Source of the DNA: Pythium myriotylum
Lineage: Eukaryota; Oomycota; Peronosporomycetes; Pythiales; Pythiaceae
NCBI GenBank assembly: GCA_023091665.1
Contig: JALJCQ010000011.1
Span: 1,860,001 to 1,924,000 of the forward strand
Direction of reading: 5' to 3'
Length of the DNA: 64,000 nt
Shown: piece after piece, positions 1-10,887 of the stretch
How the letters are laid out: each line of letters begins with the position of its first letter
Numbering within the stretch: the stretch's first letter is position 1
The notes under the pieces: model-generated
The model's input: the letters and a program-made list of their open reading frames with translations, nothing else
What the model was told of the DNA's origin: nothing
Database searches by the model: none
Made by a program: the position numbers and the translations under genes

Positions 1-916
1 CAACACCGGCGGATGCTCGAATGGCCAGCCCGTCTCGGTCACCTACGACATCGCAGGCGCCAAGAACCCTATCAAGGTCCAGGCCAACAAGACTCTTCGC
101 GGCGAAGGCACCAAGGGCGTGATCATCGGCAAGGTTCTCTGGCTTGCCGGTAACAACATCATCGTCCAGAACATCCACATCACCAACCTCAACCCGCATC
201 TCGTTTGGGGTGGCGACGCCATCTATATCCAGGGAACCGATGATGGTAAGACCATGGAGAAGGTCTGGCTCGACCACATCAAGGTCTCGCTCGTTGGTCG
301 CGAGATGATCACGACGAATGCTGCCAGTGTGAGTAGCCTCACGATCAGCAACTCGGAGTTTGACGGACAGACTCCCTGGTCGGCGACGTGCGACGGCCGC
401 CACTACTGGACCTTCATCTTCTACGGCAACACCAAGGTCAGCATGATCAACAACTACGTGCACCACACGTCGGGTCGCTCGCCCAAGTTCAGCGGTACTA
501 CTGGCAAGTACAATGTTGTAGCGCACGTCGCTAACAACCATTGGTCCAACAACTCAGGCCACTCGTTTGAAGTGAGCAATTCGGCTTACGTGCTGTCGGA
601 GGGCAATTACTTCGAGGCGACAACCCTTCCGAACCTACCCGAATCTTCGGGCTACGTGGCGTCGACGACGTCAGCGAACAAGGCGACATGTGAGTCTACT
701 GTGAAGCGCATGTGTGTCGCTGATACATTCGTGAGCAGCGGAGCTTTCGCGAACCGCGGCGAGTCTGCAGTCGTCAGTAAGATGGCGGGCGTTGCGACAG
801 CTTACAAGCCAACGGCTGCCAAGAGACTGAGCGTCGGCACATACAACTTTGGCGTCGGTACTCTTTGGCCAGATAAGAGTGTCGCAGGCACCACATCCGC
901 GAAGTCGAGCTCGTAG
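1..916 (+). CDS. Pectate lyase, polysaccharide lyase family 1 (5' end outside window)
   Basis: Secreted plant cell-wall enzyme that would cleave polygalacturonate by beta-elimination. The open frame runs from base 2 to the TAG at 914-916, giving 304 residues; the signal peptide and first strands lie to the left of the window. Family-1 hallmarks are visible: the [10 protein letters not shown] strand, [14 protein letters not shown], the WLDH motif, and HHTSGRSPK, which carries the arginine expected to be catalytic. It is highly similar throughout to the lyase at 1134-2461 on the opposite strand, so the two are tail-to-tail paralogues. Unlike that gene it ends soon after the beta-helix (last residues TTSAKSSS) and has no long Gly/Ser/Asp tail. 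Family assignment is secure; pectate versus pectin preference cannot be read from the sequence. Confidence 0.93.
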   Translation, partial: NTGGCSNGQPVSVTYDIAGAKNPIKVQANKTLRGEGTKGVIIGKVLWLAGNNIIVQNIHITNLNPHLVWGGDAIYIQGTDDGKTMEKVWLDHIKVSLVGREMITTNAASVSSLTISNSEFDGQTPWSATCDGRHYWTFIFYGNTKVSMINNYVHHTSGRSPKFSGTTGKYNVVAHVANNHWSNNSGHSFEVSNSAYVLSEGNYFEATTLPNLPESSGYVASTTSANKATCESTVKRMCVADTFVSSGAFANRGESAVVSKMAGVATAYKPTAAKRLSVGTYNFGVGTLWPDKSVAGTTSAKSSS

Positions 917-1133
917 ATTTGAGCGCATTGTTTAGTAGTTCCGTTCAAATACAGTTGACAGTTTACGTGGATTTTGCTGCATCAGATTTGATGGACCAAA
1001 GACCTACAACAACGTCATGTACAAAACTTTTCTATCCCCTCCAGGCGATCAATACAACCAAGTTTCCCGACAAGCACGCTTTAACCAGAGACTGGCACTG
1101 CAACTTGCCATTCTCACTCGAATCACGTCATTT

Positions 1134-2461
1134 TCAGCCCTGACGCACTGAACACTTGATCGGTTTGGTCCCCGAGGCGCTTAAATTTGCCTCGGGTGCG
1201 GCTTTATCTGCAGCGGATGTCGGTGTTGGTGTCTCGTCGCCCCCGCTGCCACCGCTGTCGTCGCTGCCTCCGTCGCTTCCACTGAGCTCTCCGACACCAA
1301 AGTTGTTGATCGCTACCTTGAGTTGCTTCGCCGCGGTAGCCTGGTATGCCGAGCCTACACCCTTAATGTTGCCCACGACTTGACTTTCGTTTCGGTTGGC
1401 GAACTCACCACTACCCACGAATATGTCCAACACACAACTACGGCGCACGGATTGCTTGCACGATGCCGAGTTGGACGTCGTCGTGGACATGACATTTCCT
1501 GATGGCTGAGGCTGGTTAGGAAGCACCGTCTTCTCGAAGTAGTTGCCCTCCGACAAAACGTACGCCGAATTTGTCACTTCAAACGAATGGCGGGAGTTGT
1601 CGTACCAGTAGTTGTTGGCAACGTGCGCGTAGACGTTGTGTCCGTTTTCGCCGCTGAGTTTGGGCGAGCGGCCTGACGTGTGGTGAATGTAGTTGTTGAT
1701 CATGCTCATCTTGACATTCCCATAGATGATGAAAGTCCAGTAGTGGCGACCATCACATGAGGCAGACCATTCGGTTTGTCCATCGAATTCCGAGTTGCTG
1801 ATCGTGAGACTGTTCACGCCGACAGCGTTAGTCGTTATCATCTGGCGCCCGACAAGCGAGATTTTGACGTGGTCAATCCATATTTTCTCCATCGGCGTCT
1901 TGTCGTTGTTGCCCTGCACGTAAAAGGCGTCGCCTCCCCAGGCTAGATGCGGGTTGAGGTTGGTGATGTGGATGTTCTGGACAATGATGTTGTTGCCTCG
2001 GAGCCAGAGCCCTTTGTCGATGATCACGCCCTTGGTGCCTTCGCCGCGAAGAGTCTTGTTGGCGCTCACGATCATCGGGTTCTTGGCACCCGCGAGGTCG
2101 TACGAGACCGTCACCTCCGTGCCGTTCGAGCATCCGCCGGTGTTGGCCATGCCTCCACTCTGCAGGATGACGTCTTGGCTCTTGAAGCCGTTTTTCTTGG
2201 CAATGCACTCGCGTGTGTAGTCTGGGCGGCAGCCGATCTCAGTCTTATTGCCCTCCGAGCCGCGAAAGTCGAAGGTTCGATTGAGCACGATCACACGCGG
2301 CGCTGCGTCCTTGAGCAGATTCTTGAGCTCGTCGATCGTTGACGGATACACGGGCGCCGGGTCCCACCTCCAGTCACACCGGCAGCGAGGCCGGGGGCAT
2401 CGGCACGGACAGAAGACACCACGAAGCCCAACAGGGCGAAGCTGCAGCGGAGCAGTTGCAT
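1134..2461 (-). CDS. Pectate lyase, polysaccharide lyase family 1, frame broken near N-terminus
   Basis: Paralogue of the lyase at 1-916, facing it with 217 bp between the stop codons. The body (2351 down to 1134) has [13 protein letters not shown] and the family-1 beta-helix repeats, then a low-complexity Gly/Ser/Asp tail and a Thr/Pro/Ala segment. The expected start is the ATG at 2461, which opens a signal peptide ([20 protein letters not shown]) and a short pro-region. That segment is one base out of frame with the catalytic body. The break falls in a G run on the coding strand (CCC at 2363-2365 on the plus strand), where one extra G would restore the phase. The plus-one frame has no ATG that would give a secreted protein. 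It is either a recent pseudogene or a homopolymer sequencing error; the rest is intact, which favours error or very recent loss. Confidence 0.85.
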
Positions 2462-3137
2462 GGGAGACAAGAACTGGGGAAATGACTCGGCCAGCGAGGG
2501 GTCCACATCAGTTTGACACCATTAGGTACTCCAGATCTCCGGGCCAGCAGATGACTCGCGAGGAAACTGGGCTCAGGCATCTGAAGTATTGGCCACGACG
2601 GAGGAGAGTCGCTGGTGAGGAGGTCTTTTCAGTAACCAGCAACTTCATCCATCCACGGATGGACTTCGTCGCCAGCTCCATACTTGGATGGATGCAAAGA
2701 CGATCAGTTTCGTCAGTCTCTTCATCGCCTGGAGGAGAGGCGGCCGAGGCTCTCGACTCGACGAGACAAATCGTGCTGATGATGACGCGGCTGATGATCA
2801 AACACCTCGTCGTGGATTTGTCGCTCCTTGTCATGGAGAATCGGAGCCGTCCACGCCACGAGACGTCTCCCTTCCTCACTTGTGGGGTGATTTACCTAGA
2901 GAAGCGAGCGCTCAGAAGGAGGGACGACCTCTCTGGTCGTTGAGGGATCTTGATCTCCTCTTCAGAACTCAGCGTGAGTATACTGAGACTGAACCATGAA
3001 CCCATCGGGTGAGATGACCCAAACTGCCCCCACCTCGTCGGCTTTGGTAGCATCCAAATGCCTCTTTTGGGCGCGGCATTGCCCATATGCGGTCCATCTC
3101 TCAGCGCCGAGTCCTCCCCGACTCTCTCGAGGCCCCC
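2462..3137. other. Divergent intergenic region, pectate lyase / PI4-kinase
   Basis: 676 bp between the 5' end of the minus-strand pectate lyase and the chosen start of the plus-strand PI4-kinase. Open frames exist on both strands but none shows a recognisable family or codon pattern. Around 2649-2694 there are several TCCATCC/GGATGGA words that can pair with each other. It presumably holds both promoters; no clear core promoter element was identified. Confidence 0.5.
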
Positions 3138-6100
3138 ATGAGCGACGACGACGAGGAGGTCCACGCGCTCGCCGAGGACGAGGACGTCGTGCTGGGCGTG
3201 CCGCTCGCGTCGCCGGCGTCTCCGTCGGCGCCGTCCTCGGCCTCCGCCTCGGCGAGCTTTCTCTCGGCGCGCGGCACGCTCTCGCAGCGCGCCTCCCACG
3301 CGCGCTCGCTCGTGCTCTCGGCGCAGGCCTTCGTGGTCTTCGGCGGCTACGTGCGTCTGCGCGAGTCGGCGCGCGAGTGGCGCATGAAGACCTGGTACTG
3401 CGCGCTGCTGCGCGCGCAGGTCTACGTCTACCCGACGCAGCGCGACGCCTCGCGCGCGACCAACCTCGTCAAGCGCGTCACCGTCGTCGACGCGCAGCGC
3501 TCGGACGGCCAGGGCCGCCTCCGCGTCTACAAGCACGCGTTCACCTTCCGCACGGCCAGCGGCGCCGAGTTCTTCTGCTCGGCGCCGTCGCCTCGCGAGC
3601 AGGAGCTCTGGATCGAGCACCTCTCGCAGGCCGCGCTCGCCGCCGCGCTCGAGGACGCCCGCGCCGACGTGCGCTCGAACGGCTCGCTCCACAGCAGCAA
3701 CGCCGGCGACGAAGACGACGACGACAAGGAGCCGTCGCTCAAGACCGTCTCCTCGGGCGACTCGGCCACGTTCTCGGGCTCGTCCGCCTCGGCGTCCTCG
3801 TCGTCCGCGTCCAGCTCCCAGTGCTTCACGTGCGGCACGGTGTTCGGACTGCTCCGCCGCCACCGCCACACGTGCCGCAGCTGCGCGCGCCACTTCTGCC
3901 GCGCCCATTGCTCGCAGTTCGCGGCCGGCGTCGTCGCGACCGAGTGCCTCGCGAGCTCGCTCTCGACCTCGCTCGCGCCGTCCTCGTCCTCCTCCTCGTC
4001 CGGCTCGTCGTACATGGCCAGCCGCAGCCGCGTCTGCGACGCCTGTGCGCGCCGCCAGCACTTCATCAGCTTCCTCGAGACCTTCACGGCCACGGCCATC
4101 CGCCTCATCCGCCACGACAACGTCAACGTCTCGGTTGCGGCTGCCGCGCCGGCAACTCCGCAGTCCGAGAGTGACCGCAACGCCAAGATGCGCAAGGAGC
4201 TCGCGATCGTCGTTGCCAGCCCGTCGAGCTACACGGTGCTCAATGTGCTCTGCCTGCTCAAGAAGTATGTGCGCGTGCCGTGGATGTTCACGCGGTCGCT
4301 CTGCATGCTCATCCCTCTCTACGAGCGGAACCCGTCGTCACTCGAAGAGTACTGGACCCAGTTTCTCATTATCTTTGCGCCATTGCTGGAGCTGCGCGAG
4401 CCATTCTCGCCAAGCATGCAGTTCTTCCTGCGGTTTGTCTCGGCCGTCTGCCGCCGAAGCAATGCCTTCGCGCTGCGCACCGTGTGGGAGTGTCTCGCCT
4501 TCAGCGAGGACGCGCGGCTGCGGGGAGACCACATGACGTGGAACTACCTCATGCTACTCATGATCGCGTGCAGTTCGTTCGACGGCGGATCCACGTACAT
4601 GCTCAGCAAGCTTTTCACGGATGCCCCGCGTGCGCAGATCGAGGCGATCTCCAAGTCGTTGCAGGAGTTTGTGGGCGTGCGAAGCGTGTTGCGCGACGAG
4701 ATCCCCAAGAGCCTCCCCGCACGCTGGTTTAACGCTCTTTGCAATCACGAAACGGAGTTATCGGGCCAGCTTGTGCTGGCTGCAGCCGATGGCATCGATG
4801 ACGCCGACACGCTGCTGGACGTGTTTGATCCGTCGCAAACCGAGTACTTGGCTATTCTCAAGGACCGTTCTATAGAGTTACCCATTGGCGCCGAGTTTGA
4901 CGACGAGTGCAATCTTGAGGAGGAAGATGACGCATTGATGGCCCAGAAAGAGCGCGAGTTCGACGCACAGGCAAAGTTCGTGGAGCAGCTGACTGCGATC
5001 TCCGAGTCGTTGCGCCACGTGCAACCCGTGGAAAAGCGCAACGAGACACTAATCGAGCTCCTGCGTGCGCTTGATCTGCAACATCTGGCGCGTGGGGAGA
5101 GCGACGGCGTCTTTGTGCATGCTCCCATGCTCAGTGCCGGAGGGGGCACGATGCTGGACAAGTTGAAACTCTTGCGAGTAATCCCGGAAGAAGGCAAAGT
5201 GTTTTCGACCAGATCACGAGCGCCAACCATGATGGTATTTGAAGCCTGTCCTGTGAAAGATCCCAGACGAGCATCGGTCCCGATGAGAGCGAGCATCATC
5301 CAGGGCATCCCGGTGAGTCCAGAAGAAGAGGACGACTTGTTGGAGAGTGAACTGGTCATGTCAGCCCAACTCGTTAGCATGCGACTTCGGTCGAACTCGC
5401 GCGCAGTTTTGGGTCAAAAAGAGTCAGTCATGCTGGATGCATTGCTGTGTGGTCACAAGGACGACGAGTCACCTTCTGGAAGTGGCAGTGGAACCAGTGA
5501 TGCTGACGATACCCCAAGTAGCGGCAACGGTAGCAACAGTGAGGACAGCGGGTCGCCCCCGGACGAGTTGCTCGTACAGGAAGCTCGTGAGACATATGAG
5601 GACAGCGCGGTAGCTTCGTTCTTGGCTTCATTCCGCGGTGGCGAGAGCTCGGCTGAACGCTCCAAGTGGAAACGTGGCCTTCGCAACAAGTCGCCGTACC
5701 GCAATGTGAAAGGATGGACCGTCGTCTCTCTTATCGCGAAGAGTCACGATGATCTTCGCCAGGAGGTGTTTGCAATGCAACTCATGCGGAACCTGGTGGA
5801 GATCTTCGAGAACAACGATCTCAAACGATTGTATCTGCGGCCATACGAGTTCGTAACTCCTGTTTTCCAAGGCTAAGCACTGGTGGTTGGTAGTCTTACC
5901 ATTTGATGCGTCCTGTAGGATTCTCTGCACTGGCGCAAACGTTGGACTCATCGAGACACTGACCAACTCGCAGTCAGTCGATTCTGTGAAGAAGCAAAAC
6001 GGGTCGCTCGCAGAGGTGGGTTGAATTGACGAGCATCTTACATCTTGTCTCCGAATGACTGACGTGGATGTAAAATGGCGTTATCAGTACTTCGCTACCT

Positions 6101-6783
6101 TGTTCGGATCCCCAGCGAACCCCCGATACCAGGCTGCACAGGAGGCGTTTATCACGAGTATGGCAGCGTCAAGTCTCTACTGCTACTTCTTCCAGATCAA
6201 GGACCGCCACAACGGAAACATCATGCTCGACCAACGCGGCCACATCATGCACATTGACTTCGGTTTCATGATGGGATTAGCTCCTGGTGGCGCATTTAGT
6301 CTCGAGGATGCACCATTCAAGCTTACGAAGGAAATGGTTGATATCATGGGTGGCCTCAATTCGCGCGGGTACCGAGATTTCGTTGAGCTCTTTACCGAGG
6401 GCTTCTTGGCTGTGCGTCGCGAGTATATTAAGGTGCTGTTGGCTCTGCGATTACGAAGACAATGGATGCTCACACCTTTTCGCATCCTTCAGATTGTCAC
6501 GCTACTACACTTAACAGCTCAGGATTCCCCGTACCCCTGCTTCCAGAATGTCGCGCCACGTGAGTACCTACCTGTCTGCAAAGTCGATTTCATGATTAAT
6601 TGGCTCACGTGTGGTATATGAACAGACCAAGTGCTGGAGTCTTTTCGTCAGCGACTGTTTCTCAAAGACGGGGACGATGTGGCGTTGTCCAAGATCCGTC
6701 AACTCGTCGACAAAAGCTACAACCACTGGGGCACGCGGCAATACGACCGCTTCCAGTACTCGTCAAATGGCATCATGCCTTAG
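3138..6783 (+). CDS. PH-FYVE phosphatidylinositol 4-kinase (type III beta-like)
   Basis: Lipid kinase expected to phosphorylate phosphatidylinositol at D4 on endomembranes. Exons: 3138-5848, 5919-6015, 6088-6559, 6626-6783, with introns of 70, 72 and 66 bp, all GT/AG and phase consistent; product 1145 residues. Domains: PH-like segment about residues 64-168; Ser-rich acidic linker; FYVE-like zinc cluster about 229-303 (CFTC, RRHRHTCRSC, CRAHC, CDAC); a helical LKU-type region; then a PI3/4-kinase catalytic domain starting at KSPYRNVKGW, with the ATP lysine in SLIAKS, the catalytic loop KDRHNGN and the metal motif HIDFGFM. RPYE joins ILCTGANVGLIET across intron 1, matching the PI4K-beta pattern. 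The ATG at 3138 (MSDDDEE) was preferred over the in-frame ATG at 3087, which would add 17 residues without conserved features. Fusion of PH and FYVE to a PI4K is unlike the animal and yeast enzymes. It runs tail-to-tail with the GK gene. Confidence 0.9.
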
Positions 6784-6945
6784 ACTGTGCCTTCTGTAGA
6801 ATATGAGGAAAACAACGGAGATCTGAAAATGAAAGGCACTTGAATATTATTTAGAATGGCAGGCTGGAGGATCAAAGTCTCTCCATTGACCCACGAGAAC
6901 AACCGGACACGAAGAGCGAGGGAAGGTACGTCTACTGCCGCTCGC

Positions 6946-9920
6946 TCACATGAAGCGAGACACGGGTGGCCGTGCCTCTTCTGTCTGGAGTAAATTGATT
7001 CGCCGGCTGCTACTTGTGTATTCTTCTTCTCGAACTGACACCGACAGGATTTCCGCCATTTTTCGCTTAAAGCGATCGCAGTACGCGGTTGGTGGAATGG
7101 CGGAAAGACCGTCAGGGTCTTTGCCCAGAATTTTGGTCTTGAAAAACCGCTCTAGCTTCTTGTCCATGTTCCACGTCTGTAGAATATCAATCATGCCAAA
7201 ATAGTAAATTGACGGCCCGACGACCGTGTTGGCACGGCGTGTGCCAGTGCCGAGGCGAGGCAGTCCCGACCTCGGCTGCCTCGAACTGGACGAGGAAGGA
7301 GGAGGGTTGCTTGCCACCACATCGCGACGATTGTTCACCCGATGATTGAGCTCGCTTTCACCGTTAGGGTTGGCCATGCGGCCTCGGCGCTGAATGTCGC
7401 GCAGAGGAGGCAGCTCGGCTTCTTCTTCGTCTGGGTTCACCATGTACTCGACATTGTGGACGCCGAGCAGCAACGAGTAATCCATGATGCCCAGTCGAGA
7501 CAAGAAGTTCGCGTCTTTCGTGAGCTGTTCGTACAGGTCTTCAGCGACCTTAGGGTCCAGACGCACTTTGGCCGTGAGATCATTGTCCTTGAGCACAACA
7601 TTCGGTTCGTGGCGACCAACACGTGCACGGCAGGTCTCGGCTTCGCTTGAACCGAGGACATACTTGGCGTTACAGTGGCGACAAGTTGCACGCTTGCCGT
7701 TTGATGGTGGTTTCGCACTGCGGTTCACCCACGAGCCCTTGATGTCGTATCGTCGGTGGATCACACGCTCAGTACTGAACAGGTTCGCCATGACCACGAA
7801 GTTGAAAGTATTACCATAGAGACGAATAGCATGGCAGCCGAAGAAACGCGTGAGGAGGCTATCAGGATTCGTGAGCAAGTAGGACGCGTACTCAGCCGCA
7901 ATTGAGCGCAGGAAAGCCGACTCTTCGTCGCTCATACTTTTCACAATGAGCTGCTGATCGTGGGAGAAGAACATGAAAGCGCCACTAGCGCCTTCACTCA
8001 ACCGCTCCTTCGTCGTTCGGCTCAGACTCTCAATGTACTGGCTCGTCTCGATACCAAAGTGCTCGCGAATTGTCTGGAAGGTGTGCGGGCAGTAGTCGAT
8101 AAATAGCGTGCCTTTACCCAGCGCAGCCTTTGGTTTGCTACGAATCATGTAGTCATCCACACCAAGCGAGCCGCGGTTGTCATCTGTGCCTTGTGGCTGA
8201 AGATACATCTCCTGTTGCTCCGCGCCAGGAGGAAGGCGTTGCGTGTCCTTGACGGCCTGAATGATACCTGTGGTCGTATAGTACAGTACTTCACATCGCA
8301 AAGCAAGATTCATCTGGGGACTGAGATCAACATCGACATCGACACCGGCGTTCTTCTCTTTCCTCTTGCTCCCATCGTATTCGTTCATCGTGAACCATAC
8401 GACGAAGTCAAAGTAGCCCTTGCACGTGATCATGAAGTTCATAAGCTGCACGAGCACCTTGGACGGGCTGTCTCCCTGGATCAGATACGGCACGTAGACC
8501 ACGAAGGTGAGACCCCAGTAGATAATGATCGCGATCACGTATCTGGATTGAAACAAAAAAAGTGAGGTCAGCCATCGCTCAATCTTTCGCTGCCTAAACA
8601 GAGCACGTACAGAGTGACGGAGTGAAGCACACGGAGACGCATTCTCAGCGTCTCGGACAGACCTGAGTTGAGGCGTGTCCACGCGACGTAGATGACACTA
8701 ACCACAGCAAGTCAGTCGTGACAGCCGAATAAACAAACCGTTGAAGAGCGAGGTCCTCACCCAATGGCGTAGATCCAGTAAAAGATCATCCAGATGTAGA
8801 ACAGTACCCAGGACTGGAGGTTGAGCTTCCAGAGGTTGCCCGTCTTGTGGTCGCCGGGGGCGCTGCCGTCCTTGTCGTCTTCGTCAGGATCGATCGCGAG
8901 CTTGGACTTGCTCGCGGTCCAGCAGTAGCCAAACTCGGACGCACCTGAGTAACCTGGGATGGAGACGAGCAACACGGCCGTGAGAATGGCCGTGGCCCAC
9001 ACGAAGATGTGGTATCGTCGCACGTTGGTCTTGTAGTCGGTGAAAGGACTCTTGAGCGAGAGGAACATGTCGATGGCCATGACGAAGAACCAGCTTTCGG
9101 AGCCCCAGAGGAAAAACTGCGTGAGCCCGGCCGTGGCCGAGCACGAGGCGCCGCTGAGCTGGATCTGGCACTCGCCGCGCGCGCACTTGTAGATCTCGGT
9201 CGTGAGGAGCACGACGACGAGCCCGAGATCGCAGAGCGAGCGGAAGAAGATGAGCGGGTTGGGGTGTTTCTGCCACGTGGGGCGCGTCCAGAAAGTGTAC
9301 ATGACGCAGCAGCAGGAGGCGAGCGTGAGGATGGATCCGCAGACGAGTCCGACCGAGGTCTGCGCGTTGTTGTCGGCGAGCACGATGGTGGCGGCGACGC
9401 CGGCGACGAAGAGCACGAACATGAGCAGCTGCACTTTGTAGTTGTTGCCCCAGTGGATCGAGTTCTCGACCTTGATCTTGGCGTGGAACCACCCGAGTCC
9501 GTCGGCCATGCCGTCGATCTTGTCGGTGGCGTAGCTGCCGCCGCCGTCGAACGAGTCCTCGGAGGACTCGTCGACGGCGCGGATGTGGTCGCTCTTGCTC
9601 TTGGCGGGCTTGACCTGCTGGCTGTCGCGCGGGATGGCGGCGCCGGCGGCGCCGAGCGCGCGCGGGTCTTTGCGTTTTTCGGCGGGCGTGGACATTCCGA
9701 CGTAGTCGTCGTCGCCGCCCCGGGGCATGGACGAGGAGGCGGTCGCGGGGCCGAGCAGGCGGTCCTGCTGCAGGAAGACGGGCGGCGAGGCGCGGCGCGA
9801 GGACGAGGTCGTGGAGGAGGAGGAGTTGGAGGCCGCGGAGTTGCCGGGCGCCCAGGGCGTGCCGTCCGGGGGCTGGTAGCGGCAGTTGGAGCCCGAGCGC
9901 TTGACGCGCGGATGGTCCAT
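6946..9920 (-). CDS. GK: GPCR-phosphatidylinositol phosphate kinase fusion (GK)
   Basis: Predicted receptor-kinase of the oomycete GK family: a seven-transmembrane GPCR-like domain fused to a PIP kinase that would make PIP2 at membranes. Exons on the minus strand: 9920-8761, 8697-8611 and 8542-6946, with introns of 63 and 68 bp; 947 residues. The first about 170 residues are Ser/Pro-rich and disordered. Hydrophobic helices begin at VQLLMFVLFVAGV and end with the helix YVIAIIIYWGLTF. The Leu-Arg-rich link TLRMRLRVL before that last helix corresponds to the LR-x-LR motif described for this family. The kinase half shows DIKGS (substrate/ATP region), VLKDNDL, MDYSLL and a C-terminal activation-loop segment before a final KRKMAEIL helix. 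The start is ATG at 9920; an in-frame ATG at 10016 would only extend the disordered tail. Ligand and exact substrate are unknown. Confidence 0.93.
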
Positions 9921-10887
9921 GGGGCGGCGGCGGCCGGAACACTTCGGCGCTGAGGGTTCCGAGCGACGGGGGCGGCTGAACCTTTTTCCAAAAGGAAGGA
10001 AGGGGAGGGGAACCAACCCCCAGCCAGGCAGGGTACGGTACCGTACAGTACAGCAGTACTACAGACACCCAACGAGTAACCGAGAGGGAGCCAGCGGACG
10101 AAAGGGGCTTGGGGGTGGCAGTGCATAGGGGTAGGGTCGGCTCGACACCCATCGCGCAGACGAGGAGGAAAGGGGGGGTACAATTCTCGGCCGCTGGCAG
10201 TGTCACAGAGCAACGCGATCCGTCGCGACGGAATCGCCGGCGTGAACAATCCGCCATCTCCTTCTCCATCGACTCGCTCGGTGTGTCGAACGGCCAGTCG
10301 GTTCGGCTCGTGTTCCCGCCCATGGGAACCGCGAGCGTGTCCGCACTGGGGCGCGGTGCGGTCGGTTCAGCAGCGCGCTGCCTCTGGGCTGAAACGGCGC
10401 GTCAAGTGGTCAAGTCACTCGCCACTGTCGCCGAGTCCTCACTCCAACACGGTGACAGCCGCCTTACGCGAGGCCGCCAGCCGCCGCGCACGAGGGGCCT
10501 CGGTGGGGTGCTGAACGCCATCCGCGTCGGCCTCGCGAGCCGCTTATACGCGCGGCGCGGCGTCGAGTGGGCTCGCTTGAGGCGTCTCCCGCGCGCCGGC
10601 GTCGCGTCGATCGACTGGTCGTTGTCGTCCACCTGAGTTGAGCTCCCCAATGGACGGCAACTTCAAATCATCTCAGGTGTGAGAGTGGTGGCCCATTTTT
10701 TTTTTAGTTTTTTTTTTTTTGGGGGGGGGGGAGGAGAACCCTCTCCCCCTGTGATAAAACCTCGTCGAGGTTTTTCTCCCTCGCGCGAGTGCCAGTGCCG
10801 CGCGGGTGGGTGGGCTCGTTCTGGGTGTTTTGAGCGGCATCCCGGAAGCGCGGGGAGCCGAGAGATCGAAGCGAGCGAGCGTCCGCC
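9921..10887. promoter_or_regulatory. GK/MED14 head-to-head intergenic region, left breakpoint of tandem array
   Basis: 967 bp separating divergent GK and the first MED14 copy. Bases 9921-10180 are unique to this place; from 10181 onward the sequence recurs at 26426 and 42671. The stretch is very GC-rich until 10696, where a T10-AG-T13-G11 tract occurs, followed by a CCTCGTCGAGG hairpin-like word near 10760. It is expected to contain the promoters of both genes. Open frames here (for example 10109-10636) look like composition artefacts. Confidence 0.6.
10696..10731. repeat. Homopolymer tract T10-AG-T13-G11 upstream of MED14, copy 1
   Basis: Direct reading: ten T, AG, thirteen T, eleven G. The same tract, with the same run lengths, occurs at 26941-26976 and 43186-43221. 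Such runs usually vary quickly, so identical lengths point to very recent duplication or to consensus polishing. Confidence 0.95.

Noticed and set aside
2649..2694. Inverted TCCATCC/GGATGGA words as a possible hairpin or small transposon
   Set aside because: Too short and irregular, without target duplication; left as a note in the intergenic entry.
2892..4115. Long minus-strand open frame (407 codons) opposite the PI4-kinase
   Set aside because: Arg/Glu/Ala-rich translation typical of the antisense of GC-rich exons; the plus strand has clear PH and FYVE motifs.
8786..10323. Two overlapping minus-strand frames of nearly 490 codons
   Set aside because: They are alternate frames of the GC-rich first exon of GK, rich in Arg/Pro/Ser with no domains.
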